DNA of 64,000 bases from assembly GCA_006384855.1 (NCBI GenBank), contig VCJN01000243.1:187526-251525 (forward strand). Direction: 5' to 3'. This document shows, in pieces, positions 57,666-64,000 of the stretch. The position numbers and the translations under genes were made by a program. The DNA is from Tetraselmis striata. Its lineage: Eukaryota; Chlorophyta; Chlorodendrophyceae; Chlorodendrales; Chlorodendraceae. Below the pieces are notes generated by a model. That model searched no databases. It had not been told where the DNA came from and saw nothing but the letters and a program-made list of their open reading frames with translations. Position 1 is the first letter of the stretch. Each line of letters begins with the position of its first letter.

Positions 57666-58445
57666 CAGTGTATGAATCGAATTGAGGTAAGCGGCCTATT
57701 AGGTAAGCCACTCCAAACCTAATCCCGCCTCATCCCTCATTGAAGCATATTCACAACATAACGACCATACAACATCAATGCAGTATCAAAAATCATAAGC
57801 TGTTGCATCGGAAACCATATTGGGTCCACTGAGGCCTGAAACAAAAAATATATTGAGCCCACAGAGGCCTGAAATCAAAACCATATCCAGCAGGATGAAC
57901 CCTGGCTGTGTCGACAATATTCTGAACGATATTGCTGCGTCATTGGCAGCTGCGGACGAAACGATAATCAGTCGCCCAATGGGGTCGACAACGATGTCTC
58001 CTCAATGAATGAGGACAAACCAAAATTCGCAAATGTTGTTAATATTTTAGATGATATGCCACCTCACGATACGAACGAACGAATGCTTGTTGCTGCTATT
58101 GTGTTGCATGTTGGGATGAATCCACATGTTATTATGATTTTCCGAGATATCATGAATAGGTCATGCTTTGCCTGACCAAAACACAATATGCATGATAATC
58201 CAAGCCAAACTGAGGGTCACTTTGGCAACAAATGTTGCCAACAGGAGAGGAAGAGATAACATCATAACCTCTCCATGATTACCATAATAACCCAGCTGGT
58301 GAGGCACAACCTCGCCGAAACATACAAATATCTTGTCAACATATCTCCGAGCATAGCCATGAGAGCTATGACTCTGATGCCAATCATAAAAGACAACATG
58401 ATCCAACCATAACACTGACGATATGTTCCCATAACATATTATGAT

Positions 58446-60163
58446 ATGCTGTGTGAAGACAGCAACCACATTCAAAACATTATCCTGGGTTTTCAATCCA
58501 GTGAATCAAATCATAATATGAATAAACTCAGACAAGCAGGCGGACTGGTCCTTCCGCATATGGACTCAGATCTGACACCGTATAAAGATATGGCAGCAAA
58601 TATTGAACATAACCAAGGCTGGAGTGCCAGCCTTGTGAACAAACTGGCTGATGGTATCCCAAAGTGGACAATTAATATAATGACACAGTGTTTCAGACTG
58701 AATCAACCTGCGGGGGCGGAAGACTCCCAGCAGCGAACAATATTGCAGTTGCAGTACATCGACAGCGTGCTAGCAACTGCTACACCAAAACCAGCCAGTA
58801 CATCTCTGATACTTTTTTCCAGGGGCTTTCATATATCAGATCCCTGTGCTTAAATACTGTAAAATATTCTTGTTGGCGTGCAAACCAGGATCCAAAACAG
58901 AATGGGTCATGAAATACATTAACCAGCTCACGCCTCTCTTTGAGGTGTGAAAGCTGAGACACAATGAAATCCAACAAAAATTCCAAAGTAACGCCAACAT
59001 ATTTCCTGCAATACCATATCCCAGAAAACAGTTTACAAATCAATCGATGGGTTTGCCATCAACATTCTGTAATTCATACTATGATAACTCAATCGACACA
59101 TGAACAACATGTGGTAAACCCACAAGATGTAGGGAAAGCACCGATGGACATTGATCCGGTGCTACAACATAGCCCCTACGCAGGACAATCTGACAATAGG
59201 GCGGACAAGCGCCCACCATATCCTCCAATTGGAGAGACCAAACATAAGTCACGCAGGCATGAGGGTCCACTCCATGTGAGTGGCCAGCCTGAACATATCC
59301 CAACATATGCTGCCTTAACACGACAACAACCATATATGCACTTGAAACTGACCCGGTTGGTGGGGCAGGAAAAGTTGCATGCTAACCATTATAATACTCT
59401 GTTCTTGACTGAAATTCTACAGTTCATAGACAGAGTGGGACCCACCGTAACGGCACATGTCTATGACTACATGTCAGAAACATATGTGCTTGATTCCATC
59501 AACAAACAGTCCCAATACTATACAACAATAGAAACCATGTTTGCCCAGAAGCGAGGTATACATGGTACTGCCTTTGGTGATTTTCATCAATTGGCAAAGA
59601 ACATGATTTGTCATATGCAAAGTAAAAACTGTACTCATGACCCTCACCATATTTCAGGCATAATGGAATTTGCCTGCAAATTATATCATAGAAATACTGT
59701 AATACTTTGGCCACATGTTTCCGTTGGGTGCTGCAGTTGATTGGGTACAATGATACTCATCCCAGCACCCCAAAATATATCAAGCATTACTTGAACGGAA
59801 AATTCCGCAAGAATGCAAATCTTAATATCGAGTTTCAAAGGCAACTCGAAATCTATATTACAGGCCAGTAAACATTCACCATACAGACCATACAATAGGT
59901 CATTGAAATCATAAATTCATGAAAACGACACATGCCGTAAGGCTTATGATAACCTGAGTAGGCACCTAGGCTTGTAGCCAGGACCCTTAGTGCAACTGTT
60001 GACCACAACAGTAATGTCAGACATGCTATCAAAGCATGATGGTGGTGGTGGCCGTGGTGATCGGGGAGGCCGCAGTGGAGGCCGTGGCGGCCGCTCTGGA
60101 GGAAGAGGCGGCGGCAGATATGCTGACCGCGGCCGGGGCGGTCAAGGTGGAGAACACCCATGA
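58446..60163 (+). pseudogene. Gag of the Ty3-like element, with C-terminal RGG box
   Basis: Frame pieces: MDSDLTPYKDMAANIEHNQG ... QQRTILQLQYIDSVLAT (58446-58853), then a 258-codon frame (58964-59740) with LQFIDRVGPTVTAHVYDYMS and FGDFHQLAKNMICHMQSKN. In the same frame at 60032-60163 there is an uninterrupted Arg/Gly box (GGGGRGDRGGRSGGRGGRSG, then GRGGGRYADRGRGGQGGEHP) ending in TGA. RGG boxes bind RNA and stand in for the CCHC zinc knuckle in some Gag proteins. No CCHC knuckle is seen. Confidence 0.6.
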
Positions 60164-60639
60164 GCCACCATATCTACAATCATCCACTAAAATAGTGGAA
60201 AACAATCTCGTCCGCAACGCTCCACAGAAGAGCATATCTGCTGAGGCACCGACCCAGCAAACTGCAAACAAATCTGCAGTATAATAGAAAACATTGGCAT
60301 CTAGCATCCCAACTAGGTAAAACATGTAATTACCTTTGCTATGTATTGTGCCAATGCATGTCTCCTACTGTATGATTAAATGTTGCCATAGAGTGCATAA
60401 GCTCACCGTAGTAATGCACTGAATTGGCAGCAGCTTTGATTCGCGGTGATGTGGATTGTGGCCGTTCAGTTGATCTGTGCCAGGGGACGCTCTGGAGTGA
60501 TCCTGAACGTGAGCCTGCTCCTGTCGCTTGCGGCAGGTTCACCAACAATCAGAGTTCATTAAAGTCGGCCGACGAACACATCTCTCTGATCATATCGCTG
60601 TAATAGCTGAACTATACACCACTGTATGATTGAGTATTA

Positions 60640-61543
60640 ATGGGCAAAACACCAAAACAAGCCCTTACAGAGGATGTGGGACCACTGCGTAGAAAACGTA
60701 GGGTCGATGACACTCAGGATACACCTGTTGTGCATCATGTACCGGAGACACAAAAGCGCAGAAGACGCAAACACAATAAACATCACTTTGCCACTGGCCA
60801 GAAAGGCAGCTCTCCTCGAGCGCCGCAAATTGAACCAGTTGAGCAATTAATATATCAGCAGAAGCCACCAACCATGGTGGATAATGCTGCACAAACGGAA
60901 ACCCTCAACATCCGGGATATGCAGACTCAAGTTGATGAGCTCATATCTGACTATAATAACAGTATGACCAGGACAATGACTCCTAGGTCTGATCATAACG
61001 ATGCAACGGCAACCATAACAGCAGTCACAACACCCCAGCATGACACCTGCCCATCGTTCAATCAGAATGCTTGGGAGGAATTGAACATGATATGGGGGCC
61101 GTTCACCCTTCATGGGGCGGCAACTGCTGAAACCACAAAGGTAATGAATACCTATTGTTCCCCAACTAATTCTTTCTTTGATGCTGACATTATTAACCAT
61201 TATATGTGGCTGAACCCACCGTTTGAGAAAATCTGATATTATTGCCGGCTTCGAAAGGAAGCGCAGGCAGAACCCATACAATATCTCTGCAGTAATTGCA
61301 GTTCCCAAGTGGAAAAACAATAAAAATGTTCAGCACATTCTGAACACATACCGTAAGATCCACCATTATCCAAAGGGTGCATACTTGTATGACATCCCTG
61401 ATCCCAAAAACCATAAAGAGCGGATACCAATGGGTCCGACTCCATTCTCAGTCGATGTATACTTGGCTGATCATACTGTGGAGGATAGAGTGCGTGACAA
61501 AGCGCACAACATAACAACACAATATCAAATCCCCACAGCATAA
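60640..61543 (+). pseudogene. Dam-like N6-adenine methyltransferase domain in the retroelement polyprotein
   Basis: After a basic stretch (LRRKRRVDDTQD, KRRRRKHNK) comes NAWEELNMIWGPFTLHGAAT, then YCSPTNSFFDADII and YMWLNPPFEKI, followed after a one-base frameshift near 61230 by SDIIAGFERKRRQNPYNISA, VIAVPKWK and KERIPMGPTPFSVDVYLAD. The pattern W..L....GPFTLdaaA followed 30-35 residues later by WLNPPF matches, from memory, the phage-type Dam family (DPPY/NPPF catalytic motif), also found in DIRS1-like retroelements. The usual Asp after FTL is His here. It lies directly upstream of, and in the same final frame as, the protease. Decayed. Confidence 0.6.
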
Positions 61544-61558
61544 TTTACCTCTCAGACT

Positions 61559-61822
61559 GTTGAAACAGATCTGTTGAAGGCAAAGGCTAAAATCAAAGCC
61601 AATAATGATACCCTGTCGGATCAAGTTGAAATACTGATTGACAGTGCTGCCCACCGAGAATGTATCTCGTGGATGAATATTGTACAAAAATATAACCTGC
61701 CGGTGAAATTGCTGAATCAAGCAATAAAAATACAACTGGCAGATGGCACAACATATAAGATCTCTCGACATTATGTAACATTAACGCTTCATTTTGAGGC
61801 TGGTTATACCACTGAGGGCTAA
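61559..61822 (+). pseudogene. Retroviral-type aspartic protease domain
   Basis: The frame reads VEILIDSAAHRECISWMNIV, then AIKIQLADGTTYKISRHYVT, the flap-bearing Ty3-type protease. The catalytic triad motif is DSA where D(S/T)G is usual, a probably inactivating change. It stops at TAA near 61822, and text resembling the protease C-terminus continues in other frames. Confidence 0.65.
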
Positions 61823-62198
61823 TTTTATTTGCCTCCCCAGTAACAATAACTGGGATGTCATATTAGCTAGGCATTCCATGGCTCAGAAAAAATAACCCAA
61901 ATATCCACTGGGATGATGGAACTATACACGAGAGACAAACAGATGCTACACTGTTTGGCTGTGAGATCCAACCCAGACCAGCAGTAGTCAGCATACTGTC
62001 GGCATATCAGATGGCTAAGCTGCTACACATCTCTGCTGAACCAATCAAAAATGCAGAGGCGGCATCATTCTTTATAGCCACTCTGAAAGAAGACTTTATT
62101 GCTACCCAGACATCACAAAAAAACGGATGATCTGCAGGTACACACTGACTTTGGCCCACAATATGATGAAAAAATATTGAATATAATCAAACAATAAT

Positions 62199-62900
62199 AT
62201 GGCCATGATATATACCTTAACAGACCTGCCACCGAGCAGAGGAAAATATGATCACAGTATACCTACTATACCTGATGATAACCCGCCGAAAGGTCACATT
62301 TATAAAATGTCTCCTGCGGAGCTAACTGAGCTGAAAAAACAGCTAACACAGTACCTAGAGAAAAACTGGATCATACCCAGTAATTCACCATTTGCAGCTC
62401 CAGTGCTGCTTGCCACTTAATCTGATGGCACTCTCCGGATGTGCATTGACTATAGATCGCTGAACAAAATAACACTGTGTACACAAATCCTTTGCCCAGA
62501 ATTGATACTATATTGGACCGTATTGCCAAAGAATACCACCAGATCCGTGTGAAGGAGGAAGATGTCTATAAGACACCCTTCATCACTTCAGTTGGGTCAA
62601 TTTGAGATGAGAGTCCTGCCATTTGGCCTGAAAACAGCGCCAGGCGGATCCCAATAATATCATATGTTAACGCAGTTTGCAACGGGACTGCTGATGACTT
62701 ACATCAGGGATGCAAATATCCTTGATGGTAACTTGACGATATTATCATATTCAGCGACACTCCGGAGCAACATATTGATCATATTGATCAGGTACTTGCG
62801 AGATTGCGCAAACACCATATGTACCTGAACCCCCAAAAAATCACAATGGGGCAAAAACAAAATAATTATACTTGGGTCACCGCATAACGGAAAAGGGTAA
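62199..62900 (+). pseudogene. Reverse transcriptase domain
   Basis: PKGHIYKMSPAELTELKKQL, then WIIPSNSPFAAPVLLAT, a stop, SDGTLRMCIDYRSLNKIT. After frameshifts FEMRVLPFGLKTAP, then LDDIIIFSDTPEQHIDHIDQ and VLARLRKHHMYLNP. This is the Ty3 RT order including the (Y/F)LDD active site, whose first residue is now a stop. Confidence 0.8.
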
Positions 62901-63143
62901 ATTCCCTGACCTTGATACAATAAAAGCAGTCTCAGAATGACCGGTTCCAAAATCTGTCACAGATGTGAAGAGCCTTTTCGGCTTTGTGGGGATATTATCG
63001 ATCATTTATGTGATGGACTTTGCTGGCATAGCAAAGCCACTATTTGATCTGACAAAAATTATATATTTCGGGCCTGGACTGACACCACCAACATCCTTTT
63101 GTGATCGCCTAAAATATAAAATGACACACGGCGCCCGATTCTA

Positions 63144-63335
63144 ATGAGTCCCATCACTGGCCCGGACGCAGAGTTCGTGGTCACAGATGATGCCAGCAAA
63201 TATGCTGTGGGGGCGGTGCTCATGCAAAAAGACCCCCAATGCCGGACGGCTGCGTCCAGTAGTCATTACCTGGCAAAGGTCTTGAGGGGTGCGCAACTGC
63301 GCTATTCCACTTATCATACTGAATTTCTGGAGTAG
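63144..63335 (+). pseudogene. RNase H domain
   Basis: EFVVTDDASKYAVGAVLMQK ... LRYSTYHTEFLE, typical of Ty3-type RNase H (TDAS.. start with YSTYE-like end), then a TAG stop. Confidence 0.75.
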
Positions 63336-63809
63336 TGATTACTCTCCAGCATTGGCGACATTATTCGGATGGGTGTAAACATTTTACCATAATCATTGAC
63401 TATACCATCCTCCGCCATCCGCCAACACAGGAAAAAGCTCAGCAAAAACATGCTGGCTGGTCACAAATTATATCACCATATATGGACAACATGGACATTG
63501 GTCTATTAAAAAGGATCTCAAAATATGGCAGATGCACTGAGCAGGAGGGCCAGATCTAAAAGATCTGAAGGCATCATTAGATGCATACTATATGCAGACC
63601 TTGAAGAGGATCTGGAGCACATCACTGAATGGCTCAACCTTACCACTGTCTCGATACAGTTGAAAAAAAACAATTCCTCAACAATATCAAATTAAAATAT
63701 ATGCAGGACCCAAAATTGACCAGGGAAAAGCTATCCCCTGGAGTACGATATGATCACCATACTGAACTGTACATGATAGCTGATAAAATATATATTCCTG
63801 CAGATGATG

Positions 63810-64000
63810 AACTCAAAAAGAGTATCATCAAAGAACACCATAATTACCATACTGATCTGAACCATATCATCAAAGAACATCATGATACTAAGACGGCTGG
63901 CCATAACGTTATTCTCAAAACTGAGAAATTGATCAAAAGAAAATTTGGCTGGCCGCACATGCACCAAAACATAGAAACATATATCCGAAACTGTAAAGTC
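63810..64000 (+). pseudogene. Start of integrase (HHCC zinc-binding region), truncated by window end
   Basis: Reads TAGHNVILKTEKLIKRKFGW, then PHMHQNIETYIRNCKV. The spaced His residues and a Cys at the edge fit the integrase N-terminal HHCC domain. The catalytic core lies outside the window. Confidence 0.6.

Larger units (their letters stand above)
58000..64000 (+). mobile_element. AT-rich decayed Ty3-like retroelement, continues past the window
   Basis: In order on the plus strand: Gag-like frames (58446-59740), RGG box (60032-60163), methyltransferase-like domain (60640-61543), aspartic protease (about 61559-61822), reverse transcriptase (62199-62900), RNase H (63144-63335) and the start of an integrase zinc domain (about 63810-64000). 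This Gag-PR-RT-RH-IN order is Ty3-like. Many stops and frameshifts show it is inactive. A 5' LTR was not recognised; two about 26-bp direct repeats (GGTCCACTGAGGCCTGAAAC-like) lie at 57826-57875. GC content drops clearly compared with the host genes. Confidence 0.8.

Noticed and set aside
1-64000. Prokaryotic origin or contamination, CRISPR arrays, operons
   Set aside because: Spliced genes with plastid targeting and LTR/YR retroelements across the window. No regularly spaced identical repeats of CRISPR type.

Overview
The window reads as nuclear DNA of a photosynthetic eukaryote, most likely a chlorophyte green alga. Its genes are GC-rich and cut into short phase-consistent exons with GT-AG (a few GC-AG) introns. 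One gene encodes a thylakoid-lumen pentapeptide protein of the plant TL20.3 type, and the mobile elements (tyrosine-recombinase elements with split direct repeats, Ty3-like retroelements) are of kinds known from green algae. The species cannot be named from the sequence alone. Introns are strikingly rich in long C homopolymers on the sense strand. No rRNA gene, CRISPR array or prokaryotic operon was seen.

Layout. 1-562: last exons of a single-pass membrane protein. 1861-8174: 13-exon methylenetetrahydrofolate reductase (folate/methionine cycle). 8658-10574: WD40 gene whose 5' part carries two in-frame stops. 11650-12960: decayed Ty3-like pol. 13869-15393 (minus): thylakoid-lumen pentapeptide-repeat protein. 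15394-20840: mostly gene-free, with a strong hairpin and diverged ~195-bp tandem repeats. 20841-22347 (minus) and 22789-23507 (plus): two unrecognised but well-formed spliced genes. 23777-26298 (minus): 7-exon multi-pass membrane protein. 27060-27935: 217-225-bp satellite. 27936-33200: gene-poor. 33201-36444 (minus): decayed tyrosine-recombinase (YR) element. 38667-42602 (plus) and 45136-47425 (minus): convergent pair of glutamate 5-kinase paralogues (proline pathway). 49349-52551 (plus): better preserved YR element of the same family, sitting between the arms of a 26-bp inverted repeat. 52640-55770: unclassified. 55774-56590: Ty3-like gag relic. 56940-57665: diverged ~225-bp tandem repeats. 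58000-64000: AT-rich, decayed Ty3-like element running off the window, with Gag, RGG box, an adenine-methyltransferase-like domain, protease, reverse transcriptase, RNase H and the start of integrase.

The most unusual observations are these. (1) The YR elements join a Gag-like frame to a tyrosine recombinase in the same reading frame across a TGA-CGG stop context kept in both copies. The recombinase frame has no ATG before its catalytic domain and the element has no reverse transcriptase. (2) A Dam-like methyltransferase domain lies just upstream of the protease in the Ty3-like polyprotein. (3) Two glutamate kinase paralogues face each other, one with altered conserved loops. (4) Sense-strand poly(C) is found in introns, including next to all three GC-AG donors that I found.
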